Positions 45,501 to 64,000 of a stretch of 64,000 bases of DNA are shown here, in pieces. The number at the start of each line of letters is the position of its first letter. Positions within the stretch are counted from its first letter, which is position 1. Where the stretch lies: the NCBI GenBank assembly GCA_032173965.1, contig CM063288.1, positions 16,968,501 through 17,032,500 on the forward strand, given 5' to 3'. The DNA is from Sitta carolinensis. Its lineage: Eukaryota > Chordata > Aves > Passeriformes > Sittidae. A program made the translations under genes and the position numbers. The notes beneath the pieces are model-generated. The model worked only from the letters and a program-made list of their open reading frames with translations. It ran no database searches and was not told the DNA's origin.

Positions 45501-46102
45501 AAGTCCTGAGCTCGTCTGGTGTCCAGGTACTTGGTGTAATCACTGGTGAATGTGCCTTGTGAGTGACGTTTCACTTCATTCAGCTGTCTAGATTCCTCTA
45601 TTGGTTCAGAATGGGAAGCTTTGAATGATCTGTGAAAAGTTTAGGCCTTGTTAATGGGCAATAGTTGCAGTACAGTCTACAGGTGCATTGACTTTTCTTT
45701 TAACAATACTATTTTTTACTCCCACAGAGTGAAAGCAAGTGGCATATGTTTCAGTAGCTCTCTGGTAAAAGGAATCTGTATCGTACATTGGACACTGCAA
45801 AATTACACAGTCTTCTTGGATAAATAAGGTAGCTATTGTTTTAATGTCCCAAATTTTTGTGCTAAGATTTGCAACTCTAAAAACCCTGTCAATTTCAGTG
45901 GTAGATCAAGTACTGCGTAAACCTATCTTGAAATCATAGTATGTTTGGCTTCAAAGCATAAGAAAACAAAGTTCAGGCCAAGTATTAGTAGTTTGCTCTA
46001 AAGAATTTACCTTGATTTCTCCTCTGTATCCTGAAGAGGATTTTGCCAGCTGCCTTGAACTATCATTAAAAGGAGACCAGCAACAAAATAAATGCTTTTC
46101 AT
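39501..46102 (-). CDS. GCG: proglucagon, complete coding region
   Basis: GCG encodes the precursor of glucagon, GLP-1 and GLP-2, processed by prohormone convertases in pancreatic alpha cells and gut L cells. Six coding exons total 615 bases (204 residues plus stop): 46102-46011, 45629-45468, 44575-44522, 42905-42768, 40644-40501 and 39525-39501. All phases join. The order is signal peptide, GRPP, KR, glucagon, KR, IP-1, KR, GLP-1, RR, IP-2, RR, GLP-2, tail. Every dibasic cleavage site is present. The predicted protein is slightly shorter than the chicken form, mainly because the start has one MK rather than MKMK. Non-coding exon 1 and a TATA box lie at about 49.95-50.07 kb. Gene order with DPP4 and FAP matches mammals. 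Confidence 0.97.
40501..40644 (-). CDS. GCG: GCG exon 6, IP-2 and GLP-2
   Basis: A 144-base exon: [14 protein letters not shown], then GLP-2 starting [17 protein letters not shown] and ending [13 protein letters not shown]-2 is the intestinal growth peptide. The acceptor TTTGAAG is weak (no long pyrimidine run), which fits a regulated exon. Confidence 0.96.
41224..41248 (+). repeat. poly(T) tract of 25
   Basis: Uninterrupted T25 in the intron between the GLP-1 and GLP-2 exons. The rest of that intron holds no recognised gene or clear transposon. Confidence 0.9.
42768..42905 (-). CDS. GCG: GCG exon 5, GLP-1
   Basis: A 138-base exon: [12 protein letters not shown], then GLP-1 starting [17 protein letters not shown] and ending AWLVNGRG, then RR. 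The His-Ala start is the type cut by DPP4. The Gly before Arg-Arg allows C-terminal amidation. If the donor GA|GTAAGA is not used, the next codon is a stop (GAG TAA). Confidence 0.97.
44522..44575 (-). CDS. GCG: GCG exon 4, separate IP-1 exon
   Basis: A 54-base exon encoding [17 protein letters not shown] between glucagon and GLP-1. It is acidic and resembles the long IP-1 of chicken. Both splice junctions fall after the second codon base, so inclusion or skipping would keep frame. Mammals have only a short IP-1 and no counterpart exon. Acceptor CTACAG, donor AAG|GTATTC. Confidence 0.93.
45248..45301 (+). mobile_element. CR1 3' end fragment
   Basis: GGACTTGATAATCTTCGAGG, TCCTTTCCAACCTAAATGAT and a terminal TCTATGATTCTATG identify the last ~55 bases of a CR1, in the intron between the glucagon and IP-1 exons and antisense to GCG. 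Confidence 0.9.
45468..45629 (-). CDS. GCG: GCG exon 3, GRPP end and glucagon
   Basis: A 162-base exon: [19 protein letters not shown], then KR, then the 29-residue glucagon beginning [16 protein letters not shown] and ending QWLMST, then KRN. Compared with human glucagon the changes are Ser11Thr, Ser16Thr and Asn28Ser, all conservative. The receptor-activating N-terminus is unchanged. Confidence 0.97.
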
Positions 46103-46111
46103 TTTCGTTGC
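46011..46111 (-). CDS. GCG: GCG exon 2, signal peptide and start of GRPP
   Basis: The exon begins after TTTTGACAG with nine untranslated bases and then ATG (46102-46100). It encodes [17 protein letters not shown], a classical signal peptide, then [13 protein letters not shown]. The donor is AAG|GTAAAT. Confidence 0.96.
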
Positions 46112-49100
46112 CTGTCAAAACAGAAATAAAGCAATGAAGAAAAATGTTATAATGTTTACATATGTCTGAATCAATTACATTGAAAAGAGACATTCTTAGT
46201 GCTGATCTAAACTTGAAGATAAAGAGCCTTCTAGGATGGGTTTCATGTCCAGTGTATGACGTTTTAGGGCCTTGGGTAGGCATTCAAAAGATGTAGTCTC
46301 TGCTCCAGTCTTTAAGCTCTAGTCTGTATTCTAGAATGCAAGGAAAGCTGGGAGCAACTGCATCCTCACTGTCTTTTGCAATGTGGGGATAAAGGTCTGT
46401 TCTCCCCTTTCCTCTGTGTTCTGCTGATGGCAAGCACTGGATCTGTAATACGGTTCTATTGCAAAACTGGGGGTAGTGATGTGTCTGTGATTTTTTTTCC
46501 CCAGATCATTCACTAGAGAAAAAACAAAGCAAATCTTTCTCAAGGATACTGTCACATTAGCAGCTCCCATCCTTTCTTTCTCACAGAAGTGGCAATGAGT
46601 TCACATCAGCAAAATGTCACTGGAAATAATTTCATCATGTACTCGGGCTGATATTGTCTATTTGAAAAAACCCTTCTGCTATTCATGGCATTTTCCTATG
46701 GAGGTTTATGATACAGTCTGAAAAGCAAAGGGTGATAGGGCACATGAGAGCCTTGAAATAAAGTGGTAGCTAAGTAAGTCCCAGTCACAAAACACCCTCC
46801 CCACTGAATGTAATTGGTACCCTACTCCTGTGGCTCCACTGCAGAAGTTACTGAAGCTCAATGATTTATAAAATAAGGCAGTCTGAGTGAAAATATATAT
46901 CTTCTCTATTGTAATGCCTTGTCACAATAGGCTGAATTCAAGTATACTATGGCCTGGAGGAAGTCTTAGTAAATTCTGAGGGAATGGTGTGTAGTGAAGG
47001 TGCAGATTACTCCATTTTGAGATTGCGAGTTGGCTCCACACTGATCAATGCAAATGAGGGGGCTATATGAACACCTCTGCAAAGGTAATCTGCATCAAAA
47101 ATCTTACTGCCGTAGGACTTCTACTCTGCCCCTTCATAGCAGATTTTTTTGCAAACCTGTTTCTTCCATCTGTTTTAAGATAACTTATAGCTGGATATGC
47201 AAAGCTTGACTGTTGGCAGGCATTTTACCAATGACTAGGAAGAATCTATTGGACTGGTACTTCATGAGGACTGATTTTTAAGAGAATCTTACTGAATAAT
47301 ATGAACATTTTACTAGAATACTTCAGTATCAGCATCAAAATACTTGGAGCAATCAAAATCTTAATCAAATATTGATCAAACTCAAGAAAATAAATGTGTA
47401 ACTATAATATTTTCCGATGGATTTTACTATTAAGCAATGAAGTCAGTTTCCCTCTCTCTACCAGAAGCCACTGCCAGTGATACTCATTTTTTCATCAGTG
47501 TCTGGAGACTGGAGAAACAGCAGTGTCTGTTTCTGCCTTTTGCAATGTCCTGGTATATGAGAGTTAACCCCTTCACTTGAACATACCCTGCTATAGTACC
47601 AATATATACCACAGTGGTCATGTGGTCAGTCTTATTAAAACCCTAACGATAGTACTGAACTGTTTTCACTGCTTCATTTGGAGCTGTAATTTGGTGGTGC
47701 AACACTGACATCCAATGTTTATCTCAAGGAATGCATAATTTCACATTTCATAGGCTTCTAGCGATGGAAAAGCTCTGCATGTTCTTTGGGAAATGACTCT
47801 CTTGTGGTTGTTTCAAAATGGCTTGATTGACCCCTCTGGCAGCTGATACGGCTGTAAATGAGTTAACCTGGCCTTGGACACCAGATGAAGTCTGGCTATT
47901 ACAGCATTCATAAGTAAATTTACCCTGTTTAATAGTCCTAGCTTACAGCTGTCTATAGCTTTATTAAACTATGATCCAGATTAGCCAGAAACTCAAGTCA
48001 CTGAGGTGGAATGAGATATCCAACACCAAAAGCTTTTCTTTTATATAAAAGTTATTAAAAAATAATTCAAAGTCTTTGTAGTCAGTAGAGATATTCAGTG
48101 ATTTCAGTTTATCTTGGCTCTAACTCTAACATCTCAGGCCTGTAGAACTTTCAGATGTGAACCGTCCCACTGGCTACTTTATTCCTGAAGTATTACGATT
48201 AAAGTTAAATGCATTTTCAGCTACTTTCTGAATTTTAAGAATCAAAAGTGTGAGATTATTAAAAAGAAATATGTATAAATGCAGTTTTTGAAATTTATAA
48301 AATTTTTGAGAATGTCTATTAATAAAATAAGCTTTTCCAAAAACTATTAAACTTCTGTTAAATATGTTCTTTAAAAGAAATAGCATCAGTTTTGTTTATT
48401 CAACATGTAGTATTTGCTATCGATAAGTCAAACCAGCAACAGCAGTTCTTGACAAGTTAAACAGGATACAGTTTTAAAAGAAGAAATTGTAATTTTATTC
48501 TTGGTAATATAGACATGTTTTATAGAGTAAAAGAGATGATCAGAAAAATAGTATTTTCTTAGTTTATGCTGGCTAATCAATTAATTTCTCAATCAGGAGA
48601 GAAGTTTTATTTGCTGAAGTTATTTAGGTCACCAGTAGGTACTGTTAAAACCCATGGAAACCTATTGTCAAGGTATAGGAAAACTATAGATAATCATACA
48701 CTGAAAATTTTTATTCCTATGCTTATTAGACTAGTGAAAATATTTTAATTTCTGTCTGATTGAAAATGAAAAATTTAAGACATCTCAGTTTGAACCACCA
48801 GAACTATGTAACAAATACACCTCTCAAATCTTGATCAGATATTTATTTGAATATTATTTCACTGACTAACCTGATTTTTCTAGTTTTCTACTATATTCCA
48901 CTACAGATGTAGCAGATTTTTTGTATCTAGGTACAATTTTAACTAGCTTAATTTCATTGAGTTTTAAAAAAATCTTTCAAAAGTCACATTTGTATCTATT
49001 TCCAATTTAAAAACAAAAATTATGAAGTTACATTAAAAAGCAGTAAAAAAAGTGAATATTTTCATATGAACATGCATGAATGAATAAAATAGTTTCCTAT

Positions 49101-49945
49101 TGACATGAAACTGTCTGCAAAGAGCAATAATTTCTAGAAATTAATATAATAAATTACTTTTTCAGGTAGATGTATTTTACATCTAATTTACCTGCCATGC
49201 TATAATGCCTTGTGGAAAGTTCTGTAAAATCCCACAGTTCTAGTCTAAGGAATTCCATAGTAGGATGGAAGACTAAATTAAATTTTATACAATAATCACA
49301 ATAACTATTGAAAGGCTTTAATTGTACCTCTGTGCTATAAAATCTCCTTTTCTCACCTTACAGTGATATATTGAAATAACAGTTGCTTGAGACAAACTAA
49401 GCTAAAAGTGGGGCAGTGGAGTGGCAGTCTGTATGGTGACAGAGTGACATCTGTCTTGGACAATTTTAAATCAGTGTCTCCATAAACCCAATGAATTAGT
49501 TTCCGTACTTCTAACTTAATCCTCATTGATTGATAATTAGGCAGTATCTATAAGACGTGAATAATTTTAAACTTGAATTAATTAAATATCTCTACAGAAG
49601 ATACTTAGGAGATAAAAACATAAAAATCAATAATTGTGTATCTCATTTAAATTCTAAGTACAATGCTTGTCTTTCATGTTCTTATGCTTAATCTTCCTTC
49701 TTTCAATTAATTCTGCAACACAAACTGTTGATTTCCTTTTTTCGGATCATTCTCTGTTGAAGTAATCAATGCATCAAAAGATTTAAATTTTGATGCCATT
49801 AACTCCAAATATCAGTGAGTATAACCTCAGAAGAAAACACCAATTTGCTGAAAGATCTGCACCTCTATAGCAAGCTTTGGGCACCACAATGCAGATAATG
49901 CACTCGGCTTTCAATTAAATAAGTGGTAGTTCATATAAATCTTAC

Positions 49946-50038
49946 CTTATTATACTTTGAAGTGATACGTGGCAGTTGCAGAAAGAGCTACTCTCTCTTC
50001 TGCAACTATGGCAAGCCTTGAGGATCCTGAGCTCTGCC
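49946..50038 (-). other. GCG: GCG non-coding exon 1 (5' UTR)
   Basis: The region below the TATA box ends at AATAAG|GTAAGA, a strong donor. The start is set 25-30 bases from the TATA box by inference. It carries no ATG joined in frame to the precursor, as in mammals, where exon 1 is untranslated. Confidence 0.75.
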
Positions 50039-50061
50039 TAGCTGCCTCTTTTGCACAGACT

Positions 50062-50071
50062 TATATATATA
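50062..50071 (-). promoter_or_regulatory. GCG: GCG TATA box
   Basis: TATATATATA on the minus strand (GAACAGTATATATATAAG), just upstream of the inferred first exon. The mammalian gene has AACAG...TATATAAAA at the same place. Confidence 0.8.
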
Positions 50072-50100
50072 CTGTTCAGCTCTAGTAAGCATTACTGGAG

Positions 50101-50120
50101 TGCATCATTGCTGACAGTTT
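50101..50120 (-). promoter_or_regulatory. GCG: MAF-type (MARE half-site) motif in GCG promoter
   Basis: Minus-strand CTGTCAGCAATGATGCA lies about 35 bases upstream of the TATA box. TGTCAGC also occurs in the mammalian proximal G1 element, where large MAF and PAX6 proteins act. Binding in this species is inference. Confidence 0.45.
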
Positions 50121-51399
50121 CCTTATTCAACTTTAAAAAAAAGTCATCATATTTGCTATTCATTTCATTTGATAATTTTACAAGCAATTTCACACATTCA
50201 TTCTGCTTACTTTATGACATCAATGCTAACATGGATTTGCAAAAGGAGTGAGGTAGCAATGTCCAAAGTGGTAAATATCAAACAGAAGGGCATTAACGTG
50301 ACAAACAGTGGGCAAAAGGTGCCTGTGATCAAGGCAGCAATTTCTCCAATTTCTGATTTGACACATTTAATATTAAGAATCCCGATTCTATCAACATAGA
50401 TAGCATTGTTTTCACTTATCAATTTTAAATCAGAGTTTATAAATTCAATTTATTGTTTAAAAAAAGCACAACTTTCCCAAAGTCCTTGAGTGATTCTTCA
50501 AGTAAATGTGCCAATATAATGAACATGAAGAGATGTGAAATACTGCGGTCATGGCTACCAACTATGCAATGCCTACCTAGCACAGGTGAAATTTTAAAAA
50601 ATATTTTGGTTAGCCTTAGATGTAACATTGCAAATTTGTAAATGCTACTGTAACAAATTGCATACTCACTTGAAGACTATATGCCAAGCATTCACTACAA
50701 ATTGAGTTTCACAGAGTGGCCTTTAGATTTATGCAAGATAAACCACTTGCTCACATTTCCATTCCCTACAACAAAAAAACTAAACAACATAGATTTGAGA
50801 TTTGTACTAGTACCTGTTCTATGCAACTATTATTGTTCAATGGAGACAATTTCATAGCTCTGGTGGGGCAGCATTGCCAAAGAAAGCCATGGTCATCCAT
50901 GTGGTGACAACACAGAGACTGAGACAGGTAGGGGAGATCGTCAGATAGGAGGAAGGTTCTGGAATCACAGCAGACATCTCACTGAATACTAATGACAGCT
51001 TGTGCTCCAGTCTGGAATGCCTCATGGTCTGGTTTGTGGCACAAGGCACATACATATTACAATAAACCTTATTTCCCCTGACATTGCTCCTCAAAGCCAG
51101 CAAAGAATGTGCTTCAGTGAGGTGATTTTCTGCTGACTGACCAGTCAGAGTGGCATAGCACATAAGATACAATTGAGGTAGTGTGTAAACCTAATAACCA
51201 TATTAGCATGGCATACAAAATTTACTGGATCCTTCCTAGATCTCTATCCTAAATACCTGGCTGGTGGTATCATGGTAGGCATTCAGGGAAACATTAAGTT
51301 TCACTGAACGGTCCACATCATCAATTTAATTTTTGTTGGGTGCAATTTTTCTATGCTATTGAATCAATCTATGAGATTAATGGTTTATTTTTTTTCCAT

Positions 51400-51600
51400 T
51401 CCCAGTCCTAGGGGTGGGTCACCCGGTGGCTCCCGCCGCGCGTCCTGCAGTACCCGGGCAATGCAGCAGATGGGGATCCAAGGGCCCTTTCCACCGCTTC
51501 CGCACCAGGAGCACACGCACACGCTTTACATTGCTACAGTCATCTCTGCTCGCTGCGCTAAAGATACCTTGGAAAGAGGCAATACGGAAGGTGAGACAAT
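51400..51600 (+). other. isolated CpG-rich patch, function unknown
   Basis: A 200-base island of higher G+C (CACCCGGTGGCTCCCGCCGC, CTGCAGTACCCGGGC, CTCGCTGCGCTAAAG) inside AT-rich intergenic DNA. It sits in an open frame of 146 codons (51353-51793) and is followed by a donor-like GGAAG|GTGAGA at about 51,590. It could be a first exon of an unannotated transcript, a decayed LTR or a small regulatory island. I recognise no protein family. Confidence 0.45.
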
Positions 51601-54047
51601 ATCCTCTCCTCCAGGAAAAAGACAGCTTTTCTCTTTTTGTTTATCTCACTTTATCTTCTTGTGTCACATAAAGTTCCTTGTTTACAGAAGGATGATTCCA
51701 GAAAAAAACAAAAAAGAGACAGAGCACCTCGATGCACCTGGTTGGGCAGATTGTCGCAGAGCTGTATCATCTAGCAGGTCATCTAGCATCTAGAAGGTGA
51801 CAGATTATTTGTTTTTCAAGTGGTACAGAGAAAATAAAATGTACAGGAAAGAAATGAACTGCCATCAAGAACCATGCAACCCTCAGTTGCCACAACTGAG
51901 TCTCCAGTATATATTTCAGGAGCACAGCAAACAAGAGTTTCCGAACAAAAGCGGAAAATTGTATGTGTATGAGACATGCACTCAGGTTTGTTCCTCATTT
52001 TAAAATATACCAGTTAGCAGGAACCTCTTGGCAAAAATCATGGGAAACCTCACTGTCCTCTATATCATTGTTCTCAAAAGAGACAACACTTTGAGTGAGG
52101 CTAAGAAACAGAAGCTGAAAGTGGCCTGCCTTTGGGAAATTTTCATGTTTCTCATGATTTTATTGGAGTAGTTGGGTTCATTGTATCTGGAATTTATCAA
52201 AGTTTCCTGCACCATCATGTGACTAAAACTGTCCAGATTTGAACATTTTAATGAATTATAAACTTGCTGGATTTTGACCAGAAAAAAAAGTAAAAAAATA
52301 CTCATCAAATGCTTTCCAAAAAGTGACCTCCCCAAATTCTTCTGTGTATTTCTTCATTACATATTTATTACTGTTGTATTTTTATCCATTACATGTCTAA
52401 AGGGAGTAGGAGATATCTTGGGGTATGACTACAGGCTCACACCCTTTACTTATATTATACAGAAAGCATTCTCTCCTAACCTTGTCATCTGTGAGTTCAG
52501 AGGGCTGGGCTCTACATCCCGTTTTGTTTTGCTGTCTTTGTCAGATGATAATCAAAAAGAGCATAATGTGAGCCAATATAGGAGGAACCTATGTGTAAAC
52601 ACATGCAGACATAAAACACTATGTTGCATCCATAAACGTGTGCTTGTACATAACACACACAGCGTGTGCCTATGTATGTATACAACTCCACAGCCATCCT
52701 TTGGGGAGCAAGAATGGCTTTCTGAAATTGAGGGTTAGTTTGGTGTCTCTGTGCCTGTCCACAGCAGGCAGCTGCATGCTCTCTGCCAGGGCTGCTGAGC
52801 AGTTTGTACCTCAGGAGCCACAGTCATTGTAACCGTGCTGTAGCCCACACTGTCTGCTCACATAAGTTGGAATCGCTCCACTGCAAGTCAATGGAGCTGC
52901 ATCAATTTGCGCAAGCAGAAGAGCTGGCCAAATATGTACTAGTTATTTTACATTCTGAGAAGACAATGTTCATAATTGAAAGTAATACCAAATGCTCTTA
53001 ACAAATACTATGAATTATTCAGATTAAATATAGAGCCTTCAAATGACTCTATAAAATGTTCTAAACAGCTGTGCCTTGTAATTGGAACTGACTGGCAAAC
53101 TGGGAAGTATTGAATGCAGTCTGAATTGGACTTGATATCTGAGTAAAATGAGTATAACCATATTCTAGAACCTGACTGGTTTTCTGCTAAATTTCTCTTC
53201 AGGCCTTTTCTTCTTTGCTGCTGCAGTAATCCTATGCAAAACAAATCATATAGGTCTGCATTTGAAGTATAAGGATTGCAGGTTCTTTCATGTACACAGC
53301 TTACACAGCAGGAATATGGTAGAAAATGAAAACTGGTTTGGAGTCGAACCAGTGACTTTCTACAACTTATGTACAGTTAAGCTCCTGGAATAAAGCAATT
53401 TTTACTTTTCAGCTCCTGTTTTAATTTTTAAAAGCTAGAAAGAATTCACAGTGGAAACTGACTTGTAAACAACTGTATTTGTGGCTATTTATCAAGCACC
53501 TGTCTACCTAATTCAAAACAACTGCATCCTATCTTCAGAGGCTTGGATACCTTGTTTATATGACAGGTTATTTGTAGACTCATGTTTCATTGTCTGGAGT
53601 AGTATATTTGAGTATCTGAAGTGTGAGAGTGTTATACAAAAGAGAATAGAACAGATAGTGTTCAGCCTTTTTTGAAAACCAGATCCTCTAAAACATTTGA
53701 AAGTGGGAACAAAAACTTTGAGGACGTTCATTCTTGTCGTAAGTGCTTGGCTAAATTCATATTGTGTCCTAGTGTTGGCTCTTACACACCATATACTATG
53801 TTTGCAATATAGTTATATACACTTTTTATTCACATACTTTGTTAGTTTCTCCTTGATACCTCAGGACAAGCCCTTTTGACTTGAACTATTGAAGATCTGT
53901 TACAAAAGAGCCTATCCTGTAGCCTCTTAAGGCTCTTCTCTCTGATTGAAGAGGAATGGGACAAATAACTGTCCAGTGAATGTTTGGTGTAATGCTTTTA
54001 ACATGGATTGTGTTTGTAGACAAGACAGAATGGAACAAGTTCTCTTT

Positions 54048-54432
54048 ATAGAGAAGAAAAGGCTTGGGAGAATCTCATCACCCTATATAAATTTCTGAAG
54101 GGATGATATCTTCCAAAGAAGATTGAGCCAGCCTCTTTTCAGTGCTGCCCAATGACAGAACAAGAGACAACAGGAACAAACTGAAATATGGAGTGTTCTG
54201 TCTGAGCATAAGGAAGTGCTTTTTTTTTTTTTTTGCTATGAGGGTGACAAGGCACTGGCAGCAGTGGCCCAGGGAGGTTGTAGAGCATCCAGATGGCTTT
54301 TAGATATTCAAAAGCCATCTGGACAAAGTCCTGGGCTACGGGATAAAAGTAGCCCTGGGTGAACAGGGAAGTGGGCTAAGTAGACCTCCAAAGTTCCCTT
54401 CCAACCCCAACCATTCTGTGATTCTGTTACAG
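54048..54432 (+). mobile_element. CR1 LINE fragment
   Basis: The 3' part of a CR1: GAGAAGAAAAGGC, the CTGAAGGGATGATATC region, a poly(T) expansion near 54,220, GTGGCCCAGGGAGGTTGTAG and the ending CCTTCCAACCCCAACCATTC, TGTGATTCTG. It lies in the GCG-FAP intergenic region. Confidence 0.88.
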
Positions 54433-56713
54433 TACAAAGGTAGGTTTGCAGAGTTCTGCACATTTCTGGTGATTGATTATGATATTACCTGTTATAAGCA
54501 CAGGCCAGCCAGCAATCTGATGATGAATTTTTAAGAGATTTTTTTGACACTCACAGCATCCTAGGAAATTCTCTCCCAGATCATCAATACACATGGTTGC
54601 TCTATCATAAAGCTTTCAGGTTAGACATTATTTCAGCAATTCAGTGTAAATGTCACACTCTGTTGGAGACATACTCCCATTCTTTGACAAGAACACTGTG
54701 TAAGGCAAAGAAATTAGCAACATGAAAAACAATGAAGGGAAAATGGTGGCAGCAACTCCACTTATTAAAAAAAAAATTGTATCCCCACAACTGCTGCCTA
54801 CAAGCCAAAGTAGATGGTGAAAAGTTCAGAAGATGTGTACTCTGATTGTGTTAGGAAACAAACAGACTTCAGGGCTGATTAATAATGAAATAGCTAATGC
54901 ACCCCTTGAGAAAGAAGCACCTTCTGTTATTTTATTTGACAGATTTTCCTGAAATGTCCCTTATTTCAAAATGCTTCCAAAAGCTTCAGACAGCAGACCT
55001 GTGGCAGGGTGTGACCAACACATTGCATAATTTTATTACTTGCAGTACTGACAAAGGGCAAATCTATCTGCCCAAATATCCAGAACTTAGAGGATTTTCA
55101 AAAGAATAAATAAAATAAAGGTGCAGAAATTGAAAGTGGCCTTAATATTTATTATTAATTTAATATTTAGTAAATATTTATGTGAGATTGATACCAGTCT
55201 TTTTTTTTAAAATTACTCTAGGTTCTCATTGACATATTCAGGTATCTTAAACCTTTAAGCATTTCAGATAAGAGCTTAATTTTTCTCTCTTACACCACAT
55301 TGTAATGATTGCCATGGTGTTGTATCAATGTAACAAACTGAGAGTTAAATCTCAGAATTTCAAGTGAATTGTATTCCTTATTTGTAAGATAACCACATTT
55401 CTGAGACTACTGTGCAGCAAATGCACATAGGACCATACAATCAGCATCTAATTAGGCCCACTTCATGTTATATTTGCTTAATGTTAACTTCCTTACAGCT
55501 ATATTTTTTTCCTTTAGCCATTATAGCAGTTGAATTTTAATTACATTACCAACAAAAAGCTCATTAACGTCACGTAATTGGCAGCGTTTCCAAAAAAACC
55601 TGAACTAATTGAGTATTTTCTGAAGAGTTCCCATCAAAGTATAATTTAACCATTACAAACAGCTTGGCAACTACATTTACATAAAGATGTATCTAAGGAA
55701 TGTTCTCATGTGTGGAAAATCAGATTTCATATTGCCATTAACAAACGAAGGAAGCTGCTACATAGCAAATCACTTCCACATTTTAATTATTTTGGCCAAA
55801 CCCCATGTTTTTGTCAAGAAAGTCAAATGAAACCCCTTGCTTTTCCACAAAGAAGCAGCAACTGGTCTCTGACTGAGAGTTGTGAAGCAGCTTGCTTTGT
55901 GGGAAGGCAACACAATCTATTTCAGGTTATTTTGCACTCTCAACAGCTAATAGCAGAGATTGTGTCAGAAAGACCATGGTTCTTATGCAGTAGACTAATT
56001 CAGAATTTTTAAAATTCATCTACAATGGATCTCTCGCCAATTATCTTGTTAATATTCTTGCATTATGACAGATTAAATTACTAATGAAAAGGAGACAAGT
56101 ATTCCAATCATTATTCGCTTCCAGCATATTTTAAAAACTCCCTAAAATAGTTTCACTAGAAACAAAGCAAAGAAAGCTTGCACAGTCCTTTGATCCTTCC
56201 CCTCCAGTCTGGGATGAATGATACTGAGATCAGTTTGAATGCTGAGGTGATGGCTAGAAATTAAAAGCAGGTCAATATGGCTCACATACTTTGAGTAGAG
56301 GTGAAAGCCCCACTGATATATGATAGTTATCATCAGTGTCCTGCTTTCATGTTTAAAACTGAACATGGAAAGTTTTGCAGAATCAAGGTTTCAAGTAAGA
56401 GTGGAATAAAATATGAACACATTCAATACTCCCAATAAGTATCCAAACTTCAGTGTTAAATATTGTGTGTTCCTATCCCTTCTTGGATTCTTTACAAAAA
56501 GCTGGAAATAAATTTTGAGAAACTGGTTCTTGTTAGGATAATAATTAGGTACTTGCACTGCTTTCTTTGTCCTTTCCCATTTTGCAGTTCTAGTAAACAA
56601 ATGCAATCATATTAATCTGACAGTGTGCATTTTCAATGAACCACTTTTCTTGGACTGCAGAATGTAAGTTAAGCAAGTCAGCAATAGATGCACAAGACCT
56701 CTTACATTCTGAT

Positions 56714-56719
56714 TTTATT
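56714..56719 (-). terminator. FAP: candidate FAP poly(A) signal
   Basis: AATAAA on the minus strand about 205 bases after the stop codon. It would give a short 3' UTR ending near 56,695. Based on motif and position only. Confidence 0.5.
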
Positions 56720-56923
56720 TTTTCTGTCAAACAGGTATCAAATGTGTCAAAACATTTGTTACCATAACATTTACTAAAATGCAATATCCAAAGTGGATGT
56801 AAACATCAAGTTTAAAATTTCAAAATTCCTGTGATCACCTGAAAACTATACAACTCAGGCACTTCTGTCATTTCATTCTCCCAGAGATGTGTCAGATGCC
56901 TTAGCATGCTCTGAGTAGCCTAC

Positions 56924-63937
<7,014 letters not shown>

Positions 63938-64000
63938 CTAGGAGGAAATCACAGACAGTTTAAAATTACTGGTGAAGTATCATTCTGTTTTCTGAATCAA

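Larger units (their letters stand above)
50072..56690. other. GCG-FAP intergenic region
   Basis: About 6.6 kb, AT-rich. It contains the GCG promoter, an isolated CpG-rich patch (51,400-51,600) and one CR1 copy (54.05-54.43 kb). No conserved exon is recognised on either strand. Confidence 0.7.

Noticed and set aside
52274..52738. Plus-strand open frame of 154 codons between GCG and FAP
   Set aside because: No recognised domain; low-complexity Cys/His-rich end and overlapping opposite-strand frames suggest chance.

Overview
This is nuclear DNA from a bird. CR1 retroposons with the typical 3' end (ATTCTATGATTCTATG) and an avian-type solo LTR are present, and the coding exons are closest to avian proteins I know from memory. 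The species cannot be named from the window. There are no prokaryotic operons, and nearly all long open reading frames are chance. Three multi-exon genes lie head to tail, all on the minus strand, in the same order as human 2q24: DPP4, GCG, FAP. All exons were found by reading the reverse complement for conserved peptide blocks and AG/GT splice sites; splice phases were checked by codon counting. Positions 1-33,517 hold DPP4 coding exons 1-23 (human-style numbering). The three 3'-terminal exons, which should carry the catalytic His, lie beyond base 1. The promoter side (33.2-34.3 kb) is a CpG-rich block containing a ~590-bp GC minisatellite of 11/12-base units directly before the first ATG. 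DPP4 introns contain CR1 copies, a ~595-bp solo LTR and simple repeats. Positions 39,030-50,071 hold the complete GCG gene: TATA box, non-coding exon 1, then six coding exons for signal peptide/GRPP, glucagon, a separate IP-1 exon, GLP-1, GLP-2 and a short tail exon; the predicted precursor has 204 residues. Positions 56,690-64,000 hold the 3' end of FAP (five exons, from catalytic Ser to stop codon). The stretches 34.1-39.0 kb and 50.1-56.7 kb are intergenic. The genes are functionally linked: DPP4 is the protease that removes the N-terminal dipeptide from GLP-1 and other incretins, GCG encodes those peptides, and FAP is a paralogue of DPP4 arisen by duplication. The most notable observation is at the start of DPP4 exon 9. 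The expected 3' splice site puts the gene out of frame, while an AG two bases further on restores the frame but removes the substrate-binding Glu-Glu pair. This is either a one-base assembly error, a real lesion, or an enzyme with an altered active site.
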